The translations under genes and the position numbers were made by a program. Below the pieces are notes generated by a model. That model saw nothing but the letters and a program-made list of their open reading frames with translations. It did not search any database and had not been told where the DNA came from. A DNA stretch of 64,000 nucleotides, taken from assembly GCA_029582155.1 (NCBI GenBank), contig CM055902.1, positions 14,210,086-14,274,085 of the forward strand, in the 5' to 3' direction. This stretch comes from Panopea generosa (taxonomy: Eukaryota > Mollusca > Bivalvia > Adapedonta > Hiatellidae). Of the stretch, positions 30,125 through 64,000 are shown one piece after another; the stretch's first letter is position 1; each line of letters begins with the position of its first letter.

Positions 30125-30290
30125 GAGCGCATGGTTAAGTAGTAGAATATCTTATTTATGATCGGAGGGTTGAGGGTTCGATCCTCCCCCACGGCTTTAT
30201 GTGGTGTCCTTGAGCAAGATATTTTTCCAGCATATGCTAGTCCTACGCAGGAAGACTTCGAGCGTTATTTGAGTTGTTAAAATGAAGAAC
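30125..30290 (+). repeat. tRNA-derived SINE, copy 3
   Basis: TGGTTAAGTAGTAGA (box A region) and GGGTTCGATCC (box B), followed by TGTCCTTGAGCAAGAT and TAGTCCTACGCAGGAAGACT. Same family as 27183. Confidence 0.75.
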
Positions 30291-30469
30291 AATGCAAAAA
30301 GGCATTTTCATCAATAACTTACACTGTTATTCCTTTGTTAAAATAGATTTTATAAAAGAGACGAATTCCACGGTGACCTTTCAGATAGTTCAGATATACA
30401 GTGTATTTATCAATTAAGAGACATTTTGTGTTTGTTGCATCATAAAGATATAATGTATGTTAGCTTTGT

Positions 30470-31690
30470 TTTTAAATGGTAACATGTGTTTGCTTTATAA
30501 TAAACGACGCATGTGTAGTTGTTGTGTTATTTAGGATTGATGTGATGTTATGTGCCATAAATACTTCAACGATATTTGTTTTAAAGAAATGCTGTTTAAC
30601 TATTGCAAACTTTAAGTTGCATCAAACAGTGATGTCTTGTGACTGCGTAGTAGTATGCAAGCACTAAACCCAATGGGACATACTAATAGCGATTTGGTCC
30701 TCAACACGTACATTTAATTCAAATACATTTTGCGTAAACATAAAATCTAAACAATACGTTGATTAAGCTTAAACCTTAAACCTTAATATCTGGGGGAGGG
30801 GGTGGGGTTGAAAGGGAAAAAGTGCTTCTTTATTTATATGCACTAAGACCTTTTTCATGTTTACCACTCGATATGTTATTCAAGTACTATACACTGTTTC
30901 TACGATACACTACTCTAACTGTCTATTTTACGATTTAAAAAAGAAATATACTTATAACAGTGACCGATTAATGCTTCAAATGTGCATGTTTCCTTGGATC
31001 GTTTTATTTTTAATTTTTTATTAATATCTACAAAAGATTTGCATTACCCCTTCACCGTTGCATCGTCTTGCCATATAAGATGTTTACTATTACTGCGTAA
31101 ATACAATACTTCATTTAGATGTTCATACGTGTTAAACAGAATACACACAGGTTGTATTTTATGGACGTTATCATTGAGAGCTACTTGCACAACGATAACT
31201 TGGAGTGTTTCATTTGAAACATTAAACAAACATCGAATTAACAAAGCGATAGTAGCCTAAATCATGAATTTCTTGTAATCACTTATAAGGTTATATTCGT
31301 GCAGTGGCTGGACTCTACAACATTGAAGAGAATGGTATGTTTATCTTTTATTTATATTTTACTAACTCTTGATAAAAATCATTAAAGTCGGTTTATATTT
31401 TCACAGAAAATATAAGATAACGCGGTATATCATAAGGATAAAATTGAAAAATAAAGACGTTGTTTTATTGTAATATAATTTACAACTTCCTTTAGACTTT
31501 GGGTCTTTTTCTCATTAAAATCTTTGTAAAACATACCAATAAACTTTAGTTGTTTAGTTCCACATAGAAGTACACGTTTCTATTACAATAGATCATAACG
31601 TTTTCCTCTTTGACTTCGACTGTCCTTATTTTCGTATTGTCATATAGTATAGCCTTATCTGTTGCATCAATATACAGGCGCGCTCGCCGA
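30470..31690. repeat. Segmental duplication block, copy I
   Basis: Shares ordered blocks with 36940-38090: CTATTGCAAACTTTAAGTTG, GATACACTACTCTAACTGTC, ATCTACAAAAGATTTGCATT, CCATATAAGATGTTTACTAT. A third, weaker relative lies near 39230-39540. No coding sequence recognised; the open frames are short and AT-driven. Confidence 0.65.
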
Positions 31691-31732
31691 AGTCTGGTCT
31701 GTACATTTGTGTTGGTTATTCACAAATAATTA
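31676..31732 (+). repeat. MITE-like repeat, right-end fragment
   Basis: Only the right terminus (GCGCTCGCCGAAGTCTGGTC, then TATTCACAAATAATTACCTC) is present, joined to unrelated sequence. Confidence 0.6.
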
Positions 31733-33295
31733 CCTCCATATACATTATATGTATGTATCTGAGCATTACTCGCATATTTTGATTTGCCGACGGATGAAGA
31801 AAGAACAATGTGTGTGCACTCGTAATCAAGGTTTAAACTCCTCAGTGGTGGTTTGGCTACTGGCTAGCAGTGACATCTTATTTCATTTTTCATAATGATG
31901 CATAGCTCATGGGCGGGCGGCTTTGTAAGACAAATTGAGATGTTGATATGATATACCGATGCAGGATTGTTTATGTATTCACACTAACATTAAGAGAATA
32001 TATATCCGAAATGACACAAGATCATAAACACAATCACTATACAGAATAAGTCTGCATGTTGCACAAATATATGCAACACATTAACATATTTATGCTGTCT
32101 TTAGTTTGTGACTTACCATTCGTTTCATTTAAAATGATTACATATAAAATATTGACTGGTATGAATTTCTCACTTTTTTGACAGTTTGTGACATTATACG
32201 ATGAGCGTTCATTTCAATTGTCAACTCTATATATAAAATACAAATCACTAATATGATTGCCAAATTATTGATTACTTTCCCACGAAGTACTCTCCGTCAA
32301 AGAAATATACAATTTCAGCCTTTATTTCTAAATCAGGAAAGCATTAGCATAGTCCACTTTGAATCCGACAACGACGACAGTCTAGGTACTGTTTGTTCTG
32401 GTAACAACCAGAAATTACAATATGCTGAATCTAGTCAATCAGGTGGTAGCGGCATCACTGACACACCTTTGTCCTCCGTAAACGATGTTCATTGCGGAAT
32501 TATCATGTAAATCCGCCTAATGTTAGGGCAGAGCGATGGTTTTAAAGAAGCGGAATGGTATCCAGAAGCATTGGGTTTATTCCAATAATACGAAACTGGA
32601 CAGAGTCAGTAACTTCCATTAGTTTGGTCGAAGTCAAAGAGCTGTTAAAAACTTCTTTCATACATTTGTCGATATATCGCTAAAACTTCTTCTGGGGTTA
32701 TATGGTAAGCTTGTCAGTCCGTTATGAAATCATGCAAGCGATTTTGGGGGGTTTATTTAAGCGCATCAAATAAAACAGGCAAATTTACAAGTTTAAAATC
32801 GTTATAAAGTGTTAAAGGTATCGATACAATTTAACTTTATTTACAGCGAGAATTGAAGACAAAATTATTACACAAAACGAATATAGACAATTATAATATA
32901 CTGGTTCAAAGTATGAAACAGTAACGGTGGAAACTATATTCATCATGTTTACTACTTTATGTTAAAATATATAGTCGCCAAACTTTTACTAATTGGGCAT
33001 CGCTTTGCAGTGTCAAAGATACATTATGAAAATTAGGATTTTATTATATTCTGGTTAACACAATTTGCAGGGACATAAATATATTTACAAATGTTTTCTT
33101 GTGGAAATTGTTGGCTTGCCAACGGTAGCATTCGATACACTTTCTTGAGACGTTCACCCTGCGTTGAAATAAGTCTACTGTCAGAAATTTTGGAAGCATC
33201 TGGCAGAAAACCAAGTCGTGTCAAATTCTTCTGAAATCATTTTATGTGCGGTTCCGAAACATCAACTAATTAACTAAATAGATAATAAATAATTT

Positions 33296-33590
33296 ATGAG
33301 ATGATTATGATGTTTATACATTGTTAGATGATTATGATGGTTATACATTGTAGATGATTATGATGGTTATACATTGTTAGATGATTATGATGGTTATACA
33401 TTGTTATACTTTGTTAGATTATTATGATGGTTATACTTTGTTAGGTTATTATGATGGTTATACATTGTTAGATGATTATGATGGTTATACTTTGTTAGAT
33501 GATTATGATGGTTATACATTGTTATACTTTGTTAGATGATTACGATGGTTCTACATTGTTAGATGATTATGATGGTTATACATTGCGAGA
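33296..33590. repeat. 27-bp minisatellite, array 1
   Basis: About ten units of GTTAGATGATTATGATGGTT plus ATACATT, some with an extra 12-bp TTATACTTTGTT insert. The flank at 33587-33680 matches 36855-36950, so the arrays at 33.3 and 36.5 kb are duplicates. Confidence 0.9.
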
Positions 33591-33839
33591 GTTTAATCGT
33601 TGTGTTGAGATGTGTCATTTGATACTTCAAACAGTATTGAGAGTAAAATCATTATATCGGTTCAGAAATGCTGCTTAACTAAAGGAAGTAATTAGAGTCA
33701 TCTCCAATATCATGGAATTGTGCAAGGACAATTGTCGGATAACTCTTGGGAAATGTCTGAAATAGTCCAGTATGAATATTAAAAACTGTCGCTAAATAAG
33801 TGCAAAGGTATAAATGAATATAAAATATATAAAAACTAT

Positions 33840-34700
33840 TTGTTTCCATTTTGTTGGTACAAATTGATTGTGTATATTAGAAGCCGTTTATGGAGCATTG
33901 TATGAAAAACAAGTGTTGGTAAGGAAATAAGCAAAACAATTTCTTGACACGGGACTCAACCGGGATCGCTGGAATCATTATCCAAATAAATATAACCACT
34001 ACGTCATGTAGAAATATATCAAGATCGGACGTTCAAATCAAGGAAGTGTCCGAATGTTTACAGTTGATAACTGAGGTTATAAAGTAAATCAATTATGATT
34101 TTCTAAGGATTAGGTCTAATTTAAACATCAGCGATAATATGGAGTATAATAGCATGATACAAATAACCACATATCATGCTAAATATAACAATTATACCAG
34201 TGATTTATTGAATTAAAAGGGTAGAAGATACAGGTTATTCCGCTTTAAGATTTGTGTCTAAAGCGACTGATTTAAAGCGGCAAACACTTTAAAATCATTT
34301 GGGACCAAATCGTTTCGCTGTCATCATTAGCCCTCACCTGAGTGTTGCCGTATTTGTAAATGCAGAATTGATTAAATGTTTAGCGATACACGAACGTCTC
34401 AAACGTGATAATGATGGAAGGCCGTTTATGAAATGCGGATTATTTTCATTTTATCTTATCAGCTTGAATATATTAAGCTGCAAGATGTTAGTTTAATATT
34501 CGGTTTTCGTCTTTTGATATTAAGATATAACTGTTTAATATTAGGTGAATATAAGGGTAGGGTAAGGTTACGTTTCATGTCGAATATCGAATATCATACA
34601 AGAATATATAACTTTATTCAGTCTGCCAGAGGTAAAAGTATTTTTTTTCAGGCAAAACTAATGAAATTCACTTGATATTATGTGTATTGCATTGCCACTT
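33840..34700. repeat. Long interspersed repeat with internal tRNA-like segment, copy 1
   Basis: Matches 39845-40800 in order over about 900 bp and 60404-60810 in part. On the minus strand, 33950-34015 reads GTAGTGGTTAT and GGTTGAGTCCC at tRNA box A/B spacing. No coding motif seen in the rest. Confidence 0.6.
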
Positions 34701-36540
34701 TAATACCCCTAATATCAATTGAATATTTATCATCATATGTAGTCGATTAAATTGTTATGTCACATATAAATAATGCTCATTACAGAGGTTTTAAAAAGCT
34801 TATTAATTTTCAATACTGATTAACGGTCATTGGGAATTGATTTTTGTTTTCGGTTTCGGAAACTACAACCATTTATAGTGTTAACCAGCCCTGGTTCGTA
34901 GATAAATCTCTAATTTTGATCGGTGAAATAGTTGATTGAATGCAATTGGTGTAACCATGGCCCAGTGTGAAGTTGGTAACTTTGGCTATATATATAAATC
35001 CATATAATCAAAACCCTTTTTTTCCCTTATTTTTTTATCTTTAATGTTGTTTATTTTGCTTTTTGGCAATTTTTTTAAAAGGGGGTGATTTTTTTCTTTA
35101 TCGGTAAAGGGGTTAATCCAAACACCGATACTGCCGCCTGTGACGTTAAGTACGTAAATCGTTCAATGGCTTATGTTTTAATTGTACTCTTACTTGACAA
35201 ACGACTTCAAAATATAAAAGAAAAGTAAAGTAAAATTGTAATAAAAATCTTGTTTTTACTTTAAATCATAAATGTACTTTTTAAAAGTTTGCTGATATTT
35301 GTATACAAAAAGTAATGCATTAAAAATACAGCCTCAAAATTACATAAAAGAGTAAATAGAAGTAATAACAACGTTCACAAACGCTAATCATGTCGGTAAC
35401 CACTCAAATAGTTTGCTTTCACATACTTACATGTACGATATTCATGCATATGTATGTTTTTAAAAATAATTTAAAAATGCTTTAATTACTTCAATTACCA
35501 TTACTTGGCACCATAATGTATTAAAGGTATTTTTAATGAATTAAAGATAAATACGATGACGAAATGTAAGAAGGGGAACAACTTGTACAACGTTCTATTT
35601 ACTCAAAGTACATTCATGGTTCATTATGGAACAGTACGGTTAAAAATGTAAACTAACGAATTTTTGTTTTTGTATAATGTGTATAGCTTGACGTATGTAA
35701 AAAACCTATCATCGCAAATAAGTTCATATGTAAATCGTTTTATTTTATTTTTATTTTATTTTACATGGCTTACCTGCGTAGCTATTATGATATCGTCTAT
35801 CCACAATGCTATATTAGCGTTATTTTTATTTATCGTCGACTCTAAGGGTGTCAGGTTAACGGTATGTAAATTATTATCTTGCTGTATACAGATACGTCTT
35901 CTATATATTGTACAATGCCCTGTTGTTGGAGTAGTAGTAGTAGTTGTTGTTGTTGTTTCTGCTGTTGCTGTTGGCGCTAAGTATACAACATACAGCTTAA
36001 ACTATAGCGATATTGTTTTATACGAATATCTACCAACCAAATATGTATTAGACGGGTATTTAGTCTGTTTTTTTAAAAACTATCAAATGGATACTTTATA
36101 TCGCACGAAATATAAAACGGAAATTGTATGCAGACTTAACCATGGAAATGTATTTATTAAATAATTTGAATCATTGCATTTCCCAGATCGCGATGGATAT
36201 GGCAGGATTGTTAATTAGTATCTTCATAGTAACCTACTTCTTTAAACCTGACAAATTGGAAGTTCAACCAATGGAAAAACTGAACGATGTATTTCAGTTT
36301 ACTTCCCGTCTTCGATACTTACAGAGAGCTTTCGCTAGACCTATTGACAGTCGTATAAAAAAGACAACGACGTATTGCAAGAGTATCACTGAATAAAAAT
36401 ATAAATAGGCACAGTAGAATTCTTTGAACATTTTTTTTTCTTCTTTGCCTTATGTTTTAAACACACTAATAAAAACAAAGGCCGACTCATTTCAAAATGT
36501 TATGGTAAAAATTGCATTAACAAGTTAACTAAATAGATAA
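34700..36540. other. Intergenic, nothing recognised
   Basis: AT-rich. One longer open frame (35664-36164) owes a poly-valine stretch to a GTA/GTT triplet repeat near 35930 and shows no domain. A second (36124-36396) ends next to AATAAA-like sequence but has no recognisable motif. Confidence 0.4.
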
Positions 36541-36545
36541 TAAAT

Positions 36546-36860
36546 ACTTTGTTAGATGACTATGATGGTTTTACATTGTTATACTTTGTTAAATGATTAT
36601 GATGGTTATACATTGTTTTAATTTGTTAGATTATTATGATGGTTATACATGGTTATACTTTGTTACATGACTATGATGGTTATACATGGTTATACTTTGT
36701 TACATGATAATGATGGTTATACATGGTTATACTTTGTTAGATGATTATGATGGTTATACTTTGTTATACTTTGTTAGATGATTATAATGGTGATACATTG
36801 TTAGATGATTATGATGGTTATACATTGTTAGATGATTATGATGGTTATACATTGCGAGAG
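36546..36860. repeat. 27-bp minisatellite, array 2
   Basis: About nine units of the same core as array 1, most carrying the extra TTATACTTTGTT, so the typical period here is 39 bp. It is directly followed by the duplicated flank. Confidence 0.88.
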
Positions 36861-36939
36861 TGTAATCGTTGTGATGAGATGTGTCATTTGATACATCAAC
36901 GGTATTGAGAGTAAAATCATTATATCGGTTCAGAATTGC

Positions 36940-38090
36940 TGCTTAACTATTGCAAACTTTAAGTTGCATCAAACACAGCCTTAACTAGTTGTGTCTATGT
37001 GATGCATTTGTGACTGCATAGTAATATCAAAGAGCTGAATCCAAGTAGACAAATTTATAGCGATTTGATTTGTAATAGATTCATTTCTGCGGAAAAAAAT
37101 AAATCTAAACCATTAAATTTAAACCTTCATATATTATTAAAGTACTATACATTGTAACTACGATACACTACTCTAACTGTCTATTACACATTAGAAAAAA
37201 AGAAATACACTTATAATAGTGACCAATTAAAGTTGCAAGTGTTCATGTTTCCTGGTTCGTTGTAATTTTATATTTTGATTAATATCTACAAAAGATTTGC
37301 ATTACCCGTTTGTCGTTGCAGTCTTGCCGTATAAGATGTTTACTATCACTGCGTAAATACAATACCTCATTTTAAGGTGCATACGGGTCAGACTTAATAC
37401 ACTCAGGTTGAACAAACATCGAACATACAAATCGATAGAAGCCTCAATCACTCATTTTATTACGTAGTATATGTTTTACTCGTTCTGTGTTTGAATTCCG
37501 TAGTGAACAGAATTGTAAGTGAATCGTTTTTTATATCTTTACTAACACTTTACTAACACCTGATAAAAAGTATTGAATATGAAAGCTGGCTTTCACGGAA
37601 AAGATAAGACACTATCGTCAACGTGGTATACGTTGAAGATTATTAAATGTTCAAAACAATTTTAAAAAACATTAATGGGTTATTTATAAGACGATGATTT
37701 TATAACTTAAATGATTCACTGTTTTGAGAAATTGTAATAATTCTTAATCAATTTGCCATTAAGACCATTAATTTAAAAACAGAATTTAAAATCAGTTTTG
37801 CGACATGAAATGTCTTATATCGTGTATATTTTTATCGTAATATAATGAATTGCACTTCTATGGTAGGATTTTTGTTAAAACCTTCCTTGTTAAACATATC
37901 AGTTATGCAAAGTAGATTTTGTTTCAGTTCTACTCAATACTTCCCGTTCCGATTACAACTGGTCATCAGGTTTCCCTGCTTGACTTTGACTGTACTCTTC
38001 GTTGTTTTGTCGTATAATACAGTACTGTACACGATTTTCAAGTGCCAATCCATATTACCGCTTGTTGCAATGTTAAAATACAGGTAAAAA
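36940..38090. repeat. Segmental duplication block, copy II
   Basis: Counterpart of 30470-31690 with substitutions and indels. No exon is conserved between the copies, which argues against coding function in this block. Confidence 0.62.
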
Positions 38091-39844
38091 TCCCTACAAT
38101 GTCATAAAACAATCGAACTGTTGATGTATATATAAGTACTCTACGTTGTTCCAAAAAATATAGGATATCTCATCTTCGGGGTATAGTCACTAAATTTCAT
38201 TTTCGATTAAGTAATTGTTTTAAAAATACTGAGATACCTCTATGACACCGATGTGCAGACTTCATTTCTAGCCTAACAAAACCAAATTGAAAATATACCG
38301 GTAAAAATCTACCAAACACGTTAACATGGGCTACCCGTGTTTCACACAAACTAACGCCATTAAAATTAGAACATAACAAAACAATTCATTATCGTTTTCA
38401 TAATATTTCATTAGACCTTCGATATTCCAGCAATATATTTTTATTTTCGTCGTTTAAATTAGTATTTTCGTTGTGACTGCTGTTATTTATTGGTATGTTA
38501 TTACAGTCAGACTGTGGCTGACTACTGATATAGTTTCAAAGTGTATTACATTCTCAAGACAATTCATTGAGCATTTGCCAATATCTTATCTTCGTACTGG
38601 AACAGGACGCTGCTTGTGGTTATAAATGTCTACAAATAGTCATTTACAGCTAGTTTGTCAAATTGCAAACGCTTTCTTTACTACTCGCGATAGCCTGTTA
38701 TAAAAACGGTATTACAGAATACCTTACTTTCTTCGTTCTTTTCAGAATCTCGTATTGACTGTGTTACGACGTTTTCTGGACCGTTAATATACTTTCCGTG
38801 TCTCATCACTTGCAGTCTTGCTTTTCTCTTGACACCATTTTAAAATGCGTTATTTGTCATTATAAAAAGCTAAACAAGGCTATCAAGGGTTTATTTTTTT
38901 CCATGTTCGATAGTGATGTCTGAAACACTGACGTATCCTACGTAATGAAATTTCCAATAGAATGTATTTTATGTAAGGTATGGTGATAGGAATTGATTTT
39001 GTTTCACTTTCATATACACATAATGCAATGGAGATTACAGTTCATACATCTGCAATAATATATTTAAACTGGGAACTAAAGGAGGAAAAAGAAATGGTTT
39101 AATACTTAATAGCAAGTTTACTTAGTGCTTAACAGGTGCGTTCACTTTAAACATAGCGTACCAACAGTAATATTTATATCCTACGTATGATTAAGGTTTG
39201 GATCTTCATACCAAGTATTATGCACCGTAACCAGGATACCTCACTGATAGAGTATATTTCACATAGAAAAGATTATAGAGACCGATTAATATTTGTCGAA
39301 GTGCAAGTGTTTCATGGATCGTTATATTTACAGTATTTGATTGATGTTTACATAAACTTTTGATCATTGCAATATTGCACTGAAAAAAATGCATTACTTC
39401 ATGTGATGTTCATAGGGGGCAAACTAAATGTCACCAATATCATTTAAAAGACATTGTCGTTTAGAGCTGCTTGTACAATGATGAATTGGAGTGTTTGATT
39501 TTTTTGAAACATTGAGCAAACATCGAACAAACAAATTTAAAATTTGAAAACGAGAAACGACATTATAGTTACGACTATTACTATATAAACCCATTCGTCT
39601 GATTAAGCAAGTGTGTGTTTGCTTCGCTCAATACTACCGTATTTGTTATCTAATTTGCAGCAAAGATAACACTTCGATGCATTTATATCGACCGATAACT
39701 CTCTTAAGCGTAAAAACTTCCGATTTTAAACAGGCATTTAGTGGTCAGTAATTCTTATATATGTAGCTGTTCCGCTGACGAATATTATTGTAAAACTTCC
39801 GATTTAATCGTTTTTGCTCGACCAATTCCGTTATTATTAGTATA

Positions 39845-40800
39845 AGAGATGTCGCTATACATATGCAAGGATAAAAATGCATATATGGGCAAATGTATTT
39901 GTCAGTTTTGTTGGATATGAGAAGCTGTTTATGAACCACTGAAGGAAAAAACTTATGTTGCTAAGGAAATAAACAAATGCAATTATTTTACGCGGGATTC
40001 AAACTGGGATCGCTCGGATCATAATCTATATATATGACTACTACGCCATGAAGAAATATCCCAACATCGGCCGTTTAAATCTAAGCTAACGTAACCCATG
40101 TTTAATCGTAATTTCCGAAATGATAACTGGGATTATAAACTGAGTTAATTACGTTATTCCAAGGATGTCTAATTCAAATATCAGCGATAATCTCGATTCG
40201 ATTACATGTTTTCGGCGTTAAACAAACTTAAGGTATTTTGTACCAGACATGATCTAGATGGCCGCAATTCATTCTAAATATTACAGTTATGCCAGTAAGT
40301 ATTTTAATATAAAACGTAAAATACGGATTCTGCCACTTTAAGAATTGTGTCTAATATGACTGATTTACAACTGTCAAAATAAGATAACACACACTTTAAG
40401 ATACGTGGGGTTCAATCGTTTCGCTGTCATCATTAACCCTCCCCCGAGCGTTACCTTATTTGTATATAAGGCATACATTTACAGAATTGATCAAACGTTT
40501 GTCGAATCGCGGATTGCATTACTAGAACGTGGTTATGATGGTAAGCCTTTGAAGAACTGCTGATTATTTTATTTTATTTGATAAACCTTGAAGTAGTAGG
40601 CAGCAAGAAGTTTGTTTGATATTCGTTTTTCGATATCCAACAAATAATTCTCAAATATTTGGGGATTATAAACTTAAAGCTAGGCTACGTTTCATGTGGA
40701 ATATCGAAAAACAGACATAAATATCAAACTAACTTCAGACTGAAAGAAGTAAATATAAATATTTTCTGAAAAAAAATTATGAAATTTATTTGGGATTTTT
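39845..40800. repeat. Long interspersed repeat, copy 2
   Basis: Counterpart of 33840-34700. Shared blocks include TTCGCTGTCATCATTA and GCTACGTTTCATGT.GAATATCGAA. The tRNA-like segment (about 39990-40055, minus) is more decayed. Confidence 0.6.
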
Positions 40801-40966
40801 AAGCATGTGCATTGATTGTGTTGTTATTTAATAAAGTGCTTCTCGTAATTGTTATTGAAATATTTTTCATGATATGTCATTTAATGTAAACATCCTGCAT
40901 TCTGATTGTTCAAGTACTAATAATCAGGTGATTTTATTTTTCTCAAACTGTTCAAATTAATTCCAG

Positions 40967-62702
<21,736 letters not shown>

Positions 62703-63359
62703 TATGATTCTATCAGACTTACACATTAAGCTGCTGTGCTGGTTTTTAAATAATATTTATACATAGTGCTGTCGCTAGCTATTACCAATGTTAATATTGA
62801 ACCATTCCTTATTTTGATATTTGGTTTGCAAATGAGCACATACCAAAATCAATCAAATATCATTTAAATTGTATGTAAACGACCCGTCATTTATAGAACA
62901 TTACACCTGTCGAAGTGTTTTGCTATGACATTTGTTTAATTGGTCAGAACTACCTTATTGTGTCTTTAACGTTCGTTGATTTTTAAGTATTCAAGAGGAT
63001 TGTTTATAACGTCTTGAAAATAGAAGTCGTTTATAGAAAATGTGCATTTAAACACGTATCATCGGCTATATTATATTTACATATTCACTTTGCTGTTCAA
63101 GTTAAATACAATGTAAAACAAATGTGTGTCCAAATATTGTGTGTTAATTGTATATTCACCATCTGTATTTACCTTGCGGCCGGGCTCTTCAAGTTTATGT
63201 ACATTTAATCAAATAAGCCAGAATTGCTAGTCGTTTAGTACAGATGTGTTATGTGTTGAAATGTATATGAAACATAAGATCTGGCAGGTATGCAGTCGAG
63301 TATGAAACTGAGATTGCAATGTAGTAAATAGGTATATAATTATATGGATATATGACTGT
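62703..63359. other. 3' flank of gene 2
   Basis: Homologous to the gene 1 3' flank (23648-24300). No gene, and no canonical AATAAA recognised close to the stop. Confidence 0.5.
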
Positions 63360-63735
63360 ATGGTTATGTAAATCTACATGGTTATGATTAGTCATAGACG
63401 TCATATAATGGTATGAATATCTAAATCTATATGCCTCTGATGAGTCATACACGTCACATAATGGTATGAATATCTAAATCTATATGCCTCTGATGAGTCA
63501 TACACGTCACATAATGGTATGATTTTCTAAATATATATGGCTATGATGAGTCATAGACGGCATATTATGGTATGATTATCTAGATATGTATGGCTATGAT
63601 GAGTCATAGACGTCATATATTGGTATGATTATCTAAATATATATGGCTTTGACGAGTCATAGATGTCATATAGTGTTATGATTATCTAAATATTTATGGC
63701 TATGACAAGTCATATAATGGTATGGTAAGCTAAAT
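63360..63735. repeat. 53-bp tandem array with AP-1-like motif
   Basis: Seven units at an exact 53-bp period. The motif TGAGTCA starts at 63441, 63494, 63547 and 63600; variants TTAGTCA, CGAGTCA and CAAGTCA start at 63388, 63653 and 63706. Several units also hold GACGTCA or CACGTCA. The corresponding gene 1 flank (24270-24420) is not an array. Confidence 0.9.
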
Positions 63736-64000
63736 TTGCATTGTGATTACGAGTTGTAAACGCCAAATATGGATTAAGTTATTTAAAATCGACCATTCAA
63801 CATATTTGCTGACAGAAAATCAATTAACTTGATTTATCCCGGTAATATTGTTCAATTATAAAGATTAGAAATGTAGCTTTCTATGGGTGTCGAATAAAAA
63901 AAAACTTAATTGCCTTTGCTGGTTTTATATTCCTGCAGATAGTCATACGAACATGGATATATGCTCAGCTTGGACAAATACTATTTGAAAAATTCAAAAA

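Noticed and set aside
31305-31334. 30-nt phase-1 microexon between AG and GTATGT
   Set aside because: Not conserved in the paralogous block at 37490-37510, so probably chance.
32253-32510. 85-codon frame, Ser/Asp-rich
   Set aside because: Open also upstream without exon borders. No motif or paralogue in the window.
33033-33237. Minus-strand frame after a TTTCAG acceptor (LTRLGFLPDASK...)
   Set aside because: A plausible single exon, but no partner exons or family found. Evidence too thin for a feature.
35664-36164. 166-codon frame with a poly-valine stretch and hydrophobic segments
   Set aside because: AT-rich codon content, poly-Val from a GTA/GTT triplet repeat, no domain, no splice sites in a sensible phase.
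36124-36396. 90-codon frame followed by AATAAA-like sequence
   Set aside because: Protein-like in places but no recognised motif, promoter or homologue. Left as intergenic.

Overview
The window looks like AT-rich nuclear DNA of an invertebrate animal, most likely a bivalve or other mollusc. Coding sequence comes in short exons flanked by AG and GT splice sites and separated by kilobase introns. EGF-type exons, tRNA-derived SINEs, foldback (MITE-like) elements and many micro- and minisatellites are common. I see no bacterial features, rRNA, intact tRNA gene or CRISPR array. The mollusc assignment is an inference from gene and repeat style.

Two related head-to-tail genes on the + strand dominate. 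Each encodes a small multi-EGF protein whose last exon gives a hydrophobic, GPI-anchor-like tail. Gene 1 (5' end outside the window; exons 275-23647) is built from a roughly 4.2-kb genomic unit carrying three exons (EGF, a second six-cysteine module, calcium-binding EGF). The unit occurs as copy A (1-4203), truncated copy B (4204-5238), copy C (about 15523-19744) and an older copy D (from 19745). It ends with exons at 21618, 22558 and 23559. All internal exons have phase 1 at both ends, so any combination keeps the frame.

A foreign block of about 10.3 kb (5239-15522) separates B from C. It carries an array of about 31 copies of a perfect palindrome (AAGGATTAATCCTT, 5398-7925). It also carries a minus-strand, multi-exon gene (9779-14768) that resembles the DUF7869-type family and splices cleanly in all joined phases.

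Between the genes lie a TATA promoter with a likely first exon (25435-25535), tRNA-derived SINEs, a dead Tc1-like transposase (28176-28629) and an AT-rich zone of old duplications (30.4-40.8 kb) with two related 27-bp minisatellites.

Gene 2 (candidate signal-peptide exon 40967-41033; EGF-type exons 43117-62702) is the decayed paralogue. Intact modules lie at 43117, 50631, 52262, 57968 and 62614. Exons at 44180, 51062, 53407 and 61116 are broken in four different ways. Because the intact exons are all phase 1, skipping the broken ones leaves an open frame and restores the Asp that starts each calcium-binding EGF. The gene 2 introns hold a 2.69-kb TIR transposon, recognised from a paralogous empty site, and an 18-copy 30-bp array expanded from a two-copy ancestor. 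A 53-bp array lies in the 3' flank.

Caution: copies A, B and C are nearly identical, so part of the gene 1 duplication could be two haplotypes joined in the assembly.
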